DNA of 64,000 bases from Gammaproteobacteria bacterium UBA3067 (GCA_002366835.1 DFBZ01000147.1:1-64000), one strand, 5' to 3'. Counted from the stretch's first letter, positions 30,228 through 40,227 are shown. Program-made: numbers and translations. The notes: generated by a model not told the origin, from the sequence alone.

Positions 30228-32535
30228 TCACAACGGATTGCAAGGCCCTGTCAAAAAGCTGGGTCTCTTTTAGCACTCTCATCTCAGCAGAGACCAGCGC
30301 GTCCACCAGGCTGCTTCGGTTACGCTCCATCACCTTTTCACCCCGGCGATTTACAAAAATATATTTATTGTATCCTGTTAAATGCGCCGCTAGTTTACAG
30401 CGGTATTTCCCGTCCGCCTCCTTATTATGCACTTCGAACCATACCCCGAGATTAAGCTGATCCACCAAAATCTCGGCCTCATGCCGTTCAAGCCCAACTT
30501 GCTCAGCGTTAGCGGCCTTGTTTGCAGATACTGGCGTTTCCAAATCTGCGGAAGCGTTTACGGGCTGATCTTTATGAGCCACCCCGTCTTCGTCAGGCAC
30601 ACCGAGCTTACTATTTGATTTATTCATGATTTGACGGGTGATGGATGCGATATCCCCGCTTATTGCTTCGGAGGAAGCCTCGGCACCCGCCTCCTGAGGC
30701 TCGTCATTGTCCGCAACAGAAATCGGCTTACTTACACGGGTAGATTCTTGTTCCTTTATTGGCTCTCTTTGCATACCAAAAATTGCCAGATGCTCCTGCT
30801 CAAGCTCCGTGAGTATTTCGCTCAGCGCAAATGACTCAAAGTTTATAGTTGCAAGCCCTTCCTTAAGTTTTTCAATCAAGTGGGGAACAAGTTGAAGCAA
30901 ACGCTGGCGCGCTGCCCTGTCTTTATCTGGTTGAACACTCCAAATTAACTCTTCCGCAGTGAGTAGGTAATCCCCCCAGTTTTGTCCGGGCACACCTTCT
31001 TTTAGCAGGGTAACAAGCATAAGATTGTTCCATCCCTCTTGGAGTAATCGCTCTACGACGGGAGGGATCACTTTTTTTTCTTTTAGTAACCCTACGTTCT
31101 GGGAAATAACTGAACGAGCCAGCTCGACCTTCTCCTGCCCCTCTGATGCAATTCGGGAACGCTGCTCCATCTCGTCCGCCCGTGCTTGAGTGCGTTTATA
31201 AAAAAGCATTAAATCATTATATGCATTTTCAAATACGGATACATCCTCCTTAAATGCTCGGATAATACGCTGAGTGATTTCCTCTACCTTTGTATAGAGC
31301 ACGTTGCGCGCCATTTCTGACTTATTAGTATCGCTGCTCCCTAGCTTGGCAAGCTCATTGACAAGAGCGCGGCCAACGTGTTCCCGCTCTACAAAAAGAG
31401 AGCTATCAACAAGCCCTAATTTAACCAAAGGAATCTGTAATCGACTCAATGGTGCTTTAACCAGGTCAGCCAAAGCGGGGTCGTCTAATATAGCATTGAA
31501 CAACTTTTCAACCAAAGCAATCACTTCTTCATCGTCTTTGGATAAAACGCCGCCTTCATAATAATCTTGACGCTCAGCAAGAACCTGACGAACCTGCTCA
31601 CGAATATCAACTCGGGAAATTCGCGCATCTAAGTCCGTTGGCACAGGAATATTCCTTTGCATTGATGAAAGAATTTCCAGTAGTTCCTGCTGGGGTAGCA
31701 CGTTTCCCTGGCCTGCATTCGGCTTTTCTTCTACACCTTCATTCGTATCGGAATCGTGCTTCAGTAATTGTTGCAAATGAGAAAAAACCTCGGCATCTTC
31801 TTCAGGAGAAGAGCCTAGCTTTCGGTCGGACTTTCCTCCTACACCAGGGTAAGACTCTTCATTCACACTCGAAGACATTTGCGCATTAAAGTCTGGCAAA
31901 ACCCCCGCCTCAGCAAGACTGGCATTCACCTGCTGAAGAAGGCTCGGCAAAACACGAATCACATTTCTGTCAAATAGTTTAAACAGAACGTTTCTAGATT
32001 TGTCATCAAGATTGAGGAGGTGAGATGCTCGATTAAAATACTCACAAAGGTTCTTAGGTGATAAGGCATTATTGGCGTCTACCACTTGAAAATCATCGCT
32101 CAGGGCATCAAAGCGTACTGCCACCTTATAAAGCTCTGCACCATGTGCCGCTTTGAATTTTCGATCAATTCGATTGACCGCATCTTCCAGACCGCCCACG
32201 GATTTATCCAAAAGCACTGGCGGGGCATCCACTGCCTGCTCTCCAGACTCAATAGAAAAACACATCGTACGGAAGCCATTTTCAATATTTTGCCGAAACG
32301 ATTGCTCTACACCCCGGCGACCAACACGCACATCTCTCATGGCTTCAAAATATACGTTTTGCTCAGAGTTACTTTTAGCCTCTTCAGCCAGATCAAAAAA
32401 GTGATCATCCACGGCATCAAGCAACCTGAGAACAGCCGCATCGAGCTGATCCACGGACAGCTCGACAATGCTTTGTAGCAGCGGAGGCAAGATAACCTTT
32501 ATTTTGTTTAACGAAGGGCCGGAGAAATCCGTCAT
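30193..32535 (-). CDS. DUF1631-family protein
   Basis: 780 residues, cytoplasmic, mostly helical with charged low-complexity stretches in the middle. The N-terminal segment with LLDAVDDHFFDLAEEAKSN and the following helices match DUF1631. The C-terminal 110 residues, containing YRCKLAAHLTGYNKYIFVNRRGEKV, look like a PilZ-like ligand domain of the type such proteins carry, but its RxxxR/NxSxxG signature is not obvious. Function unknown. The ampD gene overlaps its end by 35 bases. Confidence 0.72.
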   Translation of the reverse strand: MTDFSGPSLNKIKVILPPLLQSIVELSVDQLDAAVLRLLDAVDDHFFDLAEEAKSNSEQNVYFEAMRDVRVGRRGVEQSFRQNIENGFRTMCFSIESGEQAVDAPPVLLDKSVGGLEDAVNRIDRKFKAAHGAELYKVAVRFDALSDDFQVVDANNALSPKNLCEYFNRASHLLNLDDKSRNVLFKLFDRNVIRVLPSLLQQVNASLAEAGVLPDFNAQMSSSVNEESYPGVGGKSDRKLGSSPEEDAEVFSHLQQLLKHDSDTNEGVEEKPNAGQGNVLPQQELLEILSSMQRNIPVPTDLDARISRVDIREQVRQVLAERQDYYEGGVLSKDDEEVIALVEKLFNAILDDPALADLVKAPLSRLQIPLVKLGLVDSSLFVEREHVGRALVNELAKLGSSDTNKSEMARNVLYTKVEEITQRIIRAFKEDVSVFENAYNDLMLFYKRTQARADEMEQRSRIASEGQEKVELARSVISQNVGLLKEKKVIPPVVERLLQEGWNNLMLVTLLKEGVPGQNWGDYLLTAEELIWSVQPDKDRAARQRLLQLVPHLIEKLKEGLATINFESFALSEILTELEQEHLAIFGMQREPIKEQESTRVSKPISVADNDEPQEAGAEASSEAISGDIASITRQIMNKSNSKLGVPDEDGVAHKDQPVNASADLETPVSANKAANAEQVGLERHEAEILVDQLNLGVWFEVHNKEADGKYRCKLAAHLTGYNKYIFVNRRGEKVMERNRSSLVDALVSAEMRVLKETQLFDRALQSVVSDLRNAKETKS

Positions 32536-32894
32536 ACTAAAATAACTACCTGTTTATATTGAAGTAACTCTAACAACCTCACCCCAGACAAAGGCGTTAA
32601 CCCTAGCATAATGGCTCAACACGAAAGCTCTGCTAAGATTAAGAGGAACCTAAGCACAAGGTGACAGGCCGTTGACCGACCCATGTTTAAGAGTAGCGTT
32701 ATTCCGAAAACACTGCAGGGAATCTCGTCACTTTGCCACCCTAAGGCAATACTCCCTTGCCTCAACCTGGGTGAAGGGCAAAGACAAACAAAACCCTACT
32801 TTTATACTGGCTTAAAGATGCCTATACCTGGGAACTTATATAATGCTAGGCTGCCTAATTACCTTCAAAACATACCAAAAGCCGACATAAGCAT
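32536..32894. other. Intergenic region upstream of nhaA
   Basis: About 360 bases between divergent genes. A perfect TATAAT hexamer lies at 32839-32844, 50 bases before the nhaA start, but no matching -35 is at the right distance. A small frame at 32683-32898 lacks a ribosome-binding site and is not convincing. The nhaA promoter is probably here. Confidence 0.4.
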
Positions 32895-34088
32895 ATGACA
32901 GACAACTCCAATTCTTATTTAGCTAGTTTTTTCAAACTCGAATCTGCCGGTGGCATCCTCCTGATGTTCTCGGCGCTGCTTGCCATCATCCTTGCCAACT
33001 CTCCCCTGCAATCCTATTACGCTCTCTTCCTCGATACGCCGGTTGAGGTACGCGTTGGGCAATTGGAAATCGCAAAACCACTCCTGCTATGGATTAACGA
33101 TGGCCTAATGGCTGTTTTCTTTTTCCTGGTGGGGCTTGAGTTGAAACGAGAACTGATAGAAGGCGAGTTATCCGATAAGAAAAATATTATCTTGCCCGGT
33201 GTTGGCGCCATCGGAGGCATGGCAGTACCCGCGCTTTTTTATATCTATTTTAACAAGGATAACGACATCGCAATGCAGGGCTGGGCCATACCCGCCGCCA
33301 CTGACATAGCATTTGCGCTGGGGGTTTTATCCTTACTAGGCTCAAGAGTGCCGGTGAGCTTAAAGATTTTCCTCTCATCACTGGCCATATTTGATGATAT
33401 AGGGGCCATTGTAATTATCGCCGCGTTTTACACCGCTAAAATTTCTACAGCGGCTCTGATAATTGCGGGCTTATGCATACCCATTCTTTTTCTTTTCAAC
33501 AAGCGCAAGTATGCCAGCCCCACCCCGTATATTTTAGTCGGCCTGATTATGTGGACCGCAATGTTAAAATCAGGCGTTCATGCCACCTTAGCGGGTGTAG
33601 TTTTAGCCATGTTTATCCCTATCCGCTCTACATCTAAATCCCACCCCTCGCCGCTGAAAGAACTGGAACACGACCTTCACCCTGTGGTGGCGTTTTTTGT
33701 TTTACCTGTCTTTGCATTTGCCAATGCAGGCATCAATATTTCAGGCGTTGGTACAGAGCAGCTATTACACAGCGTCCCTTTGGGCATCACCGTTGGCCTT
33801 TTTATCGGCAAGCAAGTCGGCGTTTTTAGCCTGTGCTGGCTGGCCATAAAATTAAACTGGTGCAGTCTGCCCAAAGGAATGAGCTGGGCTTCGCTATACG
33901 GCATGGCTGCTTTGTGTGGTATCGGTTTTACAATGAGTTTATTTATTGGCTCATTAGCATTTGAAGACATTGGCGTAAACCGGATGTTTGACGAACGGCT
34001 GGGCATTATCCTTGGCTCAGTCTTATCGGGTGTGGTTGGTTATTTGGTATTGAGCAAAAGTCTTCCGCCAAAAACCGATCAAGCTTAA
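32895..34088 (+). CDS. nhaA: Na+/H+ antiporter NhaA
   Basis: Inner-membrane secondary antiporter of 397 residues with about 12 membrane segments. The segment [10 protein letters not shown] holds the paired Asp residues that bind the ions, and [20 protein letters not shown] and [12 protein letters not shown] are diagnostic. It exchanges Na+ for protons, for pH and salt homeostasis. The mutarotase gene begins 9 bases after its stop, so the two likely share a transcript. Confidence 0.95.
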   Translation: MTDNSNSYLASFFKLESAGGILLMFSALLAIILANSPLQSYYALFLDTPVEVRVGQLEIAKPLLLWINDGLMAVFFFLVGLELKRELIEGELSDKKNIILPGVGAIGGMAVPALFYIYFNKDNDIAMQGWAIPAATDIAFALGVLSLLGSRVPVSLKIFLSSLAIFDDIGAIVIIAAFYTAKISTAALIIAGLCIPILFLFNKRKYASPTPYILVGLIMWTAMLKSGVHATLAGVVLAMFIPIRSTSKSHPSPLKELEHDLHPVVAFFVLPVFAFANAGINISGVGTEQLLHSVPLGITVGLFIGKQVGVFSLCWLAIKLNWCSLPKGMSWASLYGMAALCGIGFTMSLFIGSLAFEDIGVNRMFDERLGIILGSVLSGVVGYLVLSKSLPPKTDQA

Positions 34089-34097
34089 GGGGCAACT

Positions 34098-34985
34098 TTG
34101 AAACAGCCCTCCATACAGTGTATTCAAATTGGTGACTTACCTGCCCTGCAAATCAATAACCAACTGGCAAGTGCCGTGGTGCTTCTCCAAGGCGGGCAGC
34201 TTATTCAATTCCAAGCCCATGGCGAAGCACCTCTTTTATGGGAAAACCCTGATGCACAATTCCAACGAGGTAAGGCTGTGCGAACTGGCATTCCCATTTG
34301 CTGGCCCTGGTTTGGTGACCTGAACTGTAACCCGCAGACGGTGCAAAATGAATTTCAAAAATTGCCCACTCAGCCCGCCCACGGATTTGCCCGCACTGGC
34401 ACTTGGGGACTTTACGATTATAATATGCATGAGGCAGGCACCACCCTTCGCCTCAGATTGCTCGACACCCCCTGCCCTCTTCATTTAAGCCTGGAGGTAG
34501 AGATTGGTGAAAAGCTGTCTCTCCGGCTAATCACCCATAACCCGTCTCAGAACAGCGTTCATTTTAGTCAGGCCTTACACAGCTACTTCCCCACGCAAAA
34601 TATTTCAGAAACAAGCATTCACGGTTTGGATAATTGCGAATACCTGGATGCTATGGATGGGTGGCAGAAAAAATACCAAACCGGCCCTATCTCCTTTTCT
34701 GAAGAAACCGATCGTGTGTATTTTGGCAGCGAGGGAGACTTAAAAATTATGCGGGGTAATAGGCAAAAAGGGGAATCGCAAAATACCCTGATAGAAAGCT
34801 CCGGCAGCGCATCCTGTGTTGTCTGGAACCCCTGGAAAGAAAAAGCCGCACGCCTTTCACAATTCAGCCCAGAGGCATATCAATCCATGCTTTGCGTGGA
34901 AACTGCAAATGCTGCTTCCGACTCAATAAAACTGGCAAAGGGTGCAACGCACACACTAAGCCTATCCCTCAGCAGGCTTTCTTAA
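34098..34985 (+). CDS. D-hexose-6-phosphate mutarotase (YeaD-like)
   Basis: Aldose 1-epimerase fold protein of 295 residues, which interconverts alpha and beta hexose-6-phosphates. Conserved stretches are AVRTGIPICWPWFG and PAHGFARTGTWGL (His and Arg near the active site), HFSQALHSYF and VVWNPW. Translation starts at a TTG with AAGGGG just upstream; no ATG is available in frame nearby. Downstream of nhaA in an apparent operon. Confidence 0.88.
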   Translation: MKQPSIQCIQIGDLPALQINNQLASAVVLLQGGQLIQFQAHGEAPLLWENPDAQFQRGKAVRTGIPICWPWFGDLNCNPQTVQNEFQKLPTQPAHGFARTGTWGLYDYNMHEAGTTLRLRLLDTPCPLHLSLEVEIGEKLSLRLITHNPSQNSVHFSQALHSYFPTQNISETSIHGLDNCEYLDAMDGWQKKYQTGPISFSEETDRVYFGSEGDLKIMRGNRQKGESQNTLIESSGSASCVVWNPWKEKAARLSQFSPEAYQSMLCVETANAASDSIKLAKGATHTLSLSLSRLS

Positions 34986-35413
34986 GGCCTGACTGACAAA
35001 CAATAAATGAAAGGCTGACCCATCAATACAACAGAACGAATAAAAGAAGACACCCTGTTTTTTAAAGCCGGATAAAAAGACCAACCCTAACTCTACAACC
35101 TCTTCTTCATACCCTTCCTCAGGTCGCTGCCGTTTTATCCTTTTCTTGTTGCTTTTTATTGGCTGTATGTTAATTATCTGACAAGAAATTTTTCTAATTC
35201 CCTCGCTTAAACGGTATTATTTTCCTCTAGGTAACATGTATATTAACGGAGTATTTTGCTAGCACATCCGGTTAATTTTTGAACTGGTTTATTTTTGTTC
35301 GAAATTAACCGGAAACCAGAGGCTGCTTATCCCTGCCATTAGGCTCATATTTATACGGCACTGCACCTATGCCGGAACTAAAGAAATTTACAACAAAACT
35401 ATGGAGAATAATT
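34986..35413. other. Intergenic region with a transposase-tail remnant
   Basis: About 430 bases with no intact gene. Positions 35069-35118 resemble 37180-37230, the last codons of the Y1 transposase remnant: GGATAAAA, then GACC, CCTAAC, TACA and TCTTC in the same order. The rest appears non-coding and AT-rich near 35200; it must include the promoter of the superoxide reductase gene. Confidence 0.4.
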
Positions 35414-35821
35414 ATGAATAGAAGAAATTTTATACGTGTATCGACATTAGGTGCTGCCACCGGAATGATGGCACCAACGGTTGCCTTAGCTTCCACTGTA
35501 AGTATGGCCGGTGGAGTTTATTACACTAAGGAAGCTCCAGGCCGCTGGAGTAAAAAAATTGAAAGTCATTTACCAATAATTGAAGTTTCAGGGAAAAAAA
35601 TACAAGTAACAACTCCCCATGGCATGACTGGATATGATCACTATATTGTCAAGCACATGATACTAAATGATAAGTTTGAATTCATTGATGAGAAGATGTT
35701 TGACCCGACTCAGGATAAAGCCCCAATATCTCAGTTTGACCTTGGTAATTACTCAGGTCGAATACATGTTTTGAGTGCCTGCAACAAACATGACACCTGG
35801 TTAAATATGGCTGACATATAA
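35414..35821 (+). CDS. Tat-exported superoxide reductase-like protein (neelaredoxin/desulfoferrodoxin fold)
   Basis: 135 residues. The N terminus has a twin-arginine signal (NRRNFIRVS) and an Ala-rich h-region, predicting folded export to the periplasm. The mature part shows iron-site residues of the class II superoxide reductase centre: H52 (SHLPIIEV), H69 and H76 (TPHGMTGYDHYIVKH), and C123-H126 (SACNKHDTW). It should reduce superoxide to peroxide. The start at 35414 has GGAG 8 bases upstream; the frame from 35369 lacks one. No rubredoxin domain or partner is nearby. Confidence 0.82.
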   Translation: MNRRNFIRVSTLGAATGMMAPTVALASTVSMAGGVYYTKEAPGRWSKKIESHLPIIEVSGKKIQVTTPHGMTGYDHYIVKHMILNDKFEFIDEKMFDPTQDKAPISQFDLGNYSGRIHVLSACNKHDTWLNMADI

Positions 35822-35826
35822 AACAT

Positions 35827-35876
35827 AACTAATAAGGGGGGGGGTCGCGCATTGCTGAAGCTCCCCCTTATTAGTT
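35827..35876. terminator. Strong hairpin after the superoxide reductase gene
   Basis: AACTAATAAGGGGG (35827-35840) pairs exactly with CCCCCTTATTAGTT (35863-35876), leaving a 22-base loop. No long T-run follows, so it could be a terminator or an RNA-protective hairpin. Confidence 0.6.
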
Positions 35877-35959
35877 GAATTCAAGAGTTGTTTTCTCTTA
35901 AGTAGGTCCATTCTTTTTAAGTAGTTCTAATTTACTTTATTAGGCAACAACTGCACCCA

Positions 35960-36745
35960 TCAACGGGTGGCTTTCAGTAATTCAATAATTTTAGTATTTC
36001 CCTGGTTTTCCGCCCACATCAAGGCGGTTTTACCATTCTTGTCTTGAATCTTTGTATCGGCACCATATAACATTAACAAATTCACTATATCGTCGTGTCC
36101 TTCATATGCGCCTGCAATTATAGCGGTCCAGCCATCTTTGTCATTTGGTATGGCATCAATATTTGCGTTGTTTTCTAATAACATTTTGGCGATCGAATAA
36201 AAACCATATTTTGATGCAAACATGAGCGATGTCCTTCCAAGTTTGTTTTTTGCATTTACATTCGCACCGCTTTTAATCAATACAGAAGCAACCTCTTCAT
36301 TTCCTTCGGCAACAGAGATCATGAGCGGCGTCCATCCAATGCCGATTTGAGTATTACGAGTACTACTTGTTGAATATTCAACGTTTACCCCTGCATTGAT
36401 CATCGCCTCAACCAAACGATGATCTCCAAATTTAGCCGCCGCAAACAGCAGAGATGCACTCCGTTTATTTATCTCTAATTCATAATCCATTAGAAGGCTT
36501 TGACATGCATCTTCTTCCGGTGTCTTGGCACATATCCCCGCTACTACTTGACAGTAATAATGAGCAACAAGCTGCGGGGTTTCCTTACCATCTGTCTTTG
36601 CCCTTTTTTCTGCCGATGGCATACATGCTTCATAAATCAACTGTTTAGTCGTGGGCTTACGAGGTGACTGACTAGGAGGCGCTGTTGTACAACCGCTTAT
36701 TAATAGAAAAATGGATAGTGTAAAAATTAACGTGTAGTTGTTCAC
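35960..36745 (-). CDS. Ankyrin-repeat lipoprotein
   Basis: 261 residues. It begins with a lipoprotein signal (TLSIFLLISGC), and the C-terminal half has about four ankyrin repeats (GWTPLMISVAEGNEEVASVLI, GRTSLMFASKYGFYSIAKMLL, GWTAIIAGAYEGHDDIVNLL, GKTALMWAENQGNTKIIELL). These are protein-binding modules. I chose the GTG at 36745, preceded by GGAGAG; the ATG at 36790 lies inside the intron remnant and gives a hydrophilic leader. Partner and role unknown. Confidence 0.75.
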   Translation of the reverse strand: MNNYTLIFTLSIFLLISGCTTAPPSQSPRKPTTKQLIYEACMPSAEKRAKTDGKETPQLVAHYYCQVVAGICAKTPEEDACQSLLMDYELEINKRSASLLFAAAKFGDHRLVEAMINAGVNVEYSTSSTRNTQIGIGWTPLMISVAEGNEEVASVLIKSGANVNAKNKLGRTSLMFASKYGFYSIAKMLLENNANIDAIPNDKDGWTAIIAGAYEGHDDIVNLLMLYGADTKIQDKNGKTALMWAENQGNTKIIELLKATR

Positions 36746-36775
36746 AATTACTCTCCTTTTGTGTTCTCTTTCACC

Positions 36776-36884
36776 GTCATGGTAGAACACCGCGTTGCCG
36801 AGGTGCCCCCATATAGATCCGGACGTACGGAATTACCGCATCCGTCTCTTCAATAGTATCGTTGCCCGTGTAAAGCACAGAACC
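36776..36884 (-). ncRNA. Group II intron 3' end (domains V and VI), remnant
   Basis: On the minus strand, 36848-36816 reads GAGACGG-ATGCGG-TAAT-TCCGTACGTCC-GGATC, the plan of the highly conserved domain V hairpin (GAGCCGT ... GCACGTACGGTTC). A second stem-loop with GGGGGCACC and a CTACC segment follows, like domain VI, ending near 36776. Compared with the domain V consensus, the catalytic AGC region is altered. Only the 3' end survives, so it cannot splice. Confidence 0.75.
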
Positions 36885-37022
36885 TCAATACCAATCCAAA
36901 GCAATGAGTCGTTTGCTCACGCGCATGGGTTGAATTCCGAAATATCTTAACATCTCTTTCACCCCTGACTAGGTGCAACTACGCCGCTGACTTCTTCGGT
37001 TTAACCATTTGTACAGGCTATG
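36885..37022 (-). pseudogene. Group II intron reverse transcriptase/maturase, C-terminal fragment
   Basis: The minus strand reads SLYKWLNRRSQRRS (36975-37022 approximately), then, in another frame, GVKEMLRYFGIQPMRVSKRLIALDWY and stop at 36885. Both match the end of group II intron-encoded proteins. A frameshift or small indel separates them. It precedes the domain V/VI remnant as in an intact intron. The rest of the protein is missing. Confidence 0.7.
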
Positions 37023-37164
37023 AAATATATGGCTAAGACAAAAAATATAAAGACAGCCACTATATTATGAATAAAACAATTGGGCGTAATAGATAAAAGA
37101 GCAGTAACTACCGGGTAGTCATCAACAAAAAAACAAAGAAAGCATCACACCACAAGCAGGTGAT

Positions 37165-37500
37165 CTACCTTTTAGCACGGGATAAAACGACCCAGCCTAA
37201 CCGTACAGCTTCTTCGAGCCCCCCTCCTTTAATCCAAGCAACAGATTCTTCGGCATTCCCCTTTTCAGATTGTTGCCTATTTTTCTTTTCCCTGAATTGC
37301 TCTAGAGAAGAAAGCGTACCCGCTGCATAAAAAAAGTACTTCTGGAAGTGAGAAGCGGAATCAATCCAGTTTTCAGGCTGATTACCTAAACGGCGCAAAA
37401 TTGGCGGCAAATGGCTGTAGATAGCCCCGCGCTTATCTTCTCGAAGAGTGCCCCCGCCCTATCCACCAACTCAAAATAATCCTGCCGCGTAAATGGGATC
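37165..37500 (-). pseudogene. Y1-type (IS200-like) transposase, C-terminal remnant
   Basis: The minus strand carries, in two frames, IPFTRQDYFELVDRAG then DKRGAIYSHLPPILRRLGNQPENWID and SHFQKYFFYAAGTLSSLEQF, ending SRAKR. This order is that of the C-terminal extension of Y1 transposases related to REP-associated tyrosine transposases. There is a frameshift near 37440. The N-terminal catalytic HuH region is not present in the window, so the element is dead. Confidence 0.65.
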
Positions 37501-37615
37501 CCTAATCAAGTTCGCTCTCAAGTGGCGAAATAAAGCCCCTACAATTTTATCCAGACCTGTATTGCTCCTTCCGCTATAATGCCGTCCCCAAGATTATTCG
37601 CTCGTAGCCAGAACC

Positions 37616-38818
37616 ATGAACAACGACCTTCAACGCCTACAACCCTACCCTTTTGAAAAGCTCAACGCGCTGAAAGCTACGGTGTCACCACCGAGTGGGC
37701 TTTCTCCCATTTTGCTATCCATTGGTGAACCCAAGCACGCTGCACCTGCCCATGTATTGCAGGCACTCAGTGATGCCTTGCCCAAAGTCGCTCACTACCC
37801 CGCCACAAAGGGTTCGCCAGAATTGCGAGAGAGTATCGCAAGTTGGCTCATACAACGTTTTAACCTTGCTGCTGATTCGATAGATTCTGAACGGCATGTT
37901 TTGCCCGTTAGTGGCACTCGCGAGGCCCTGTTCGCCTTTGCGCAAGCGGTGGTCAACCGTGAGGCTGTGGCAAGTGGGGCGAAGCCCTATATCATGATGC
38001 CCAACCCGTTTTACCAGATCTACGAAGGGGCGACCTTTTTGGCAGGCGCAACGCCCTTTTACTTGCCAAACAAAGGCATACAGCCGGATTTCGACAGTAT
38101 TGACGAGGAAAGCTGGTCGAAGTGCCAGCTACTGTTTATCTGCTCGCCCTACAACCCCACTGGCGCGGTGATGCAGTTTGAAACCTTGAAGAAACTAATT
38201 GCTCTGGCCGATAAGCATGACTTTATCATTGCCAGTGACGAATGTTATTCCGAGATTTATTTAGATGAATCCCAGCCGCCCATGGGCTTGCTAGAAGCCT
38301 GCGCAAAACTTGGTCGCCATCAATATGAACGCTGCGTGGTGTTTCACAGCCTGTCGAAACGCTCAAACCTACCGGGCTTGCGCTCGGGATTTGTGGCCGG
38401 TGATGCCAGCGTTCTGAAGGACTTTTTGCTCTATCGCACTTACCACGGTTGCGCGATGCCTTTGCATCATCAAATCGCCAGCATTCACGCCTGGAATGAT
38501 GAAAGTCACGTTATCGAAAACCGCACTCTTTACCGAGAGAAATTTGCGCAATTTCAAGCGATAGCGGGGCAGCAGTTGTCGTTGGAGATACCGGAAGGCG
38601 GTTTTTATTTTTGGGCACAAACGCCCATTGATGATATCGAGTTTGCACAAAAACTTTACGTGAGAGAAAACATTACCGTTTTGCCGGGCCAATACCTTTC
38701 TCGGGAAATAGACGGCGAGAACCCTGGCAAAAATCGCATTCGCATGGCCTTGGTTGCCAGCACCGAAGAGTGCGCTGAAGCGGCACAACGCATTCAACGT
38801 TTTATGAGTACGATATAA
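37616..38818 (+). CDS. dapC: Succinyl-diaminopimelate aminotransferase DapC
   Basis: PLP-dependent class I/II aminotransferase of 400 residues, converting N-succinyl-2-amino-6-ketopimelate to N-succinyl-DAP in lysine/peptidoglycan precursor synthesis. The Schiff-base Lys is in HSLSKRSNLPGLRSG; FICSPYNPTGAV and the start with the IGEPKHAAPAH motif are typical of DapC. First of a tight block of lysine genes: yffB begins 2 bases after its stop, then dapD and dapE. Confidence 0.93.
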   Translation: MNNDLQRLQPYPFEKLNALKATVSPPSGLSPILLSIGEPKHAAPAHVLQALSDALPKVAHYPATKGSPELRESIASWLIQRFNLAADSIDSERHVLPVSGTREALFAFAQAVVNREAVASGAKPYIMMPNPFYQIYEGATFLAGATPFYLPNKGIQPDFDSIDEESWSKCQLLFICSPYNPTGAVMQFETLKKLIALADKHDFIIASDECYSEIYLDESQPPMGLLEACAKLGRHQYERCVVFHSLSKRSNLPGLRSGFVAGDASVLKDFLLYRTYHGCAMPLHHQIASIHAWNDESHVIENRTLYREKFAQFQAIAGQQLSLEIPEGGFYFWAQTPIDDIEFAQKLYVRENITVLPGQYLSREIDGENPGKNRIRMALVASTEECAEAAQRIQRFMSTI

Positions 38819-38820
38819 GC

Positions 38821-39165
38821 ATGGTGACACTTTACGGCATTAAAAATTGCGATACCGTCAAAAAAGCCCGGCGCTGGCTTGAACAGGCAGGCATCGATTA
38901 CCAGTTTCATGATTTTCGCAGCGATGGCTTGGAAGCACATCAGGTGCAGAGCTGGGTGGATGTTTTAGGCTGGGAAAGCATACTGAATAAACGCAGCACA
39001 ACTTGGCGTAAGCTGCCCGAAGACACTAAAAACTCCCTCGGTGAAAATAACCTTGTGAGCCTGCTTTTGGAGCAGCCCACCCTTATTAAACGCCCAGTGC
39101 TCGACAAGCAAGGCCAGATTCACCTTGGCTTTAAAGAAACCGATTACCAGCAAATTTTCAGCTAA
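38821..39165 (+). CDS. ArsC/Spx-family protein YffB-like
   Basis: 114 residues with the thioredoxin-like start MVTLYGIKNCDTVKKARRWL and the Arg-containing RPVL motif. YffB proteins are ArsC-family members found beside dap genes (in E. coli yffB lies before dapE). The single Cys is that of GIKNCD. Physiological role unknown. The stop lies 14 bases before dapD. Confidence 0.85.
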   Translation: MVTLYGIKNCDTVKKARRWLEQAGIDYQFHDFRSDGLEAHQVQSWVDVLGWESILNKRSTTWRKLPEDTKNSLGENNLVSLLLEQPTLIKRPVLDKQGQIHLGFKETDYQQIFS

Positions 39166-39179
39166 TTTAGGAGCAAAAC

Positions 39180-40214
39180 ATGACCGACTCATCCTTTTTC
39201 TGTGTGGCCTTTGGTGTTGGAACACAAAACGCTAAAAACGAATGGCTAGAAGTGTATTACCCCCAGCCACTTTTCCAGCCAGCAAAATCCCTGGTGGAAA
39301 AACTCGGCGCCATCGTGGGGTACGAAGGCGGCAACGCGGCCATTAGCATCGAAACAGAACAAGTTAGCGCCCTTTGCAAGGAGCTTGAGGCAGCCAAGAT
39401 CGACACAGCATTGGTGGCACCTTTAGCGCAAAGTCAGCAGCCTTTAGTGTTAACCTTTATTGAAAAAGACAGCGCTCTTAGCAGCACCCCTGAAGCGTAT
39501 TTAAAGCTACATTTAATCTCCCTACGCCATGTTAAACCCCACGGCACTAACTTAAGCGGCATTTTCCCTTTGCTGCCCAACGTGGCTTGGACTAATCAAG
39601 GCGCAGTCGATCTGACAGAACTTCCACAGCGACAACTAGATTCCCGTTTGAAAGGTGAGCTACTGGAAGTCAGCTCGGTGGACAAATTCCCCAAAATGAC
39701 GAACTACGTGGTGCCAACTGGGGTGCGCATTGCCCATACTGCCCGCGTGCGCTTAGGGGCTTATGTTGGCGAAGGCACCACGGTTATGCACGAAGGCTTT
39801 ATAAACTTTAATGCCGGTACCGAAGGCACCAGTATGATAGAAGGCCGTATTTCGGCTGGTGTAGTGGTTGGCGAAGGCAGCGACCTTGGTGGCGGTTGCA
39901 GCACTATGGGCACCTTATCAGGCGGCAACAACGTGATTATTTCCGTAGGCAAAAATTGCTTATTGGGGGCTAACGCGGGCTTGGGCATTCCCCTTGGCGA
40001 CCGTTGCACCATCGAAGCCGGTTTATACATCACTGCAGGCTCTAAAGTGAATTTGCTCGATGATAAAAACCAGTTAGTGAGCACCCTAAAAGCCAGCGAG
40101 TTGGCTGGAAAGTCTGACTTACTTTTCCGTCGTAACTCCCAAACTGGCACCATCGAGTGTAAAGCTAACCGCAGCGCTATCGCACTCAATGAAGAACTAC
40201 ACGCGCATAACTAA
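39180..40214 (+). CDS. dapD: Tetrahydrodipicolinate N-succinyltransferase DapD
   Basis: 344 residues, the long form of DapD found in Pseudomonas-like bacteria. It adds succinyl from succinyl-CoA to tetrahydrodipicolinate. The C-terminal part has left-handed beta-helix hexapeptide repeats ([20 protein letters not shown] and [15 protein letters not shown]). Start supported by AGGAG 7 bases before ATG. Central gene of the dap block. Confidence 0.94.
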   Translation: MTDSSFFCVAFGVGTQNAKNEWLEVYYPQPLFQPAKSLVEKLGAIVGYEGGNAAISIETEQVSALCKELEAAKIDTALVAPLAQSQQPLVLTFIEKDSALSSTPEAYLKLHLISLRHVKPHGTNLSGIFPLLPNVAWTNQGAVDLTELPQRQLDSRLKGELLEVSSVDKFPKMTNYVVPTGVRIAHTARVRLGAYVGEGTTVMHEGFINFNAGTEGTSMIEGRISAGVVVGEGSDLGGGCSTMGTLSGGNNVIISVGKNCLLGANAGLGIPLGDRCTIEAGLYITAGSKVNLLDDKNQLVSTLKASELAGKSDLLFRRNSQTGTIECKANRSAIALNEELHAHN

Positions 40215-40227
40215 CGGCCGCTACAGC

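Noticed and set aside
32683..32898. 71-residue frame upstream of nhaA
   Set aside because: No ribosome-binding site and unlikely composition; it overlaps the nhaA start.
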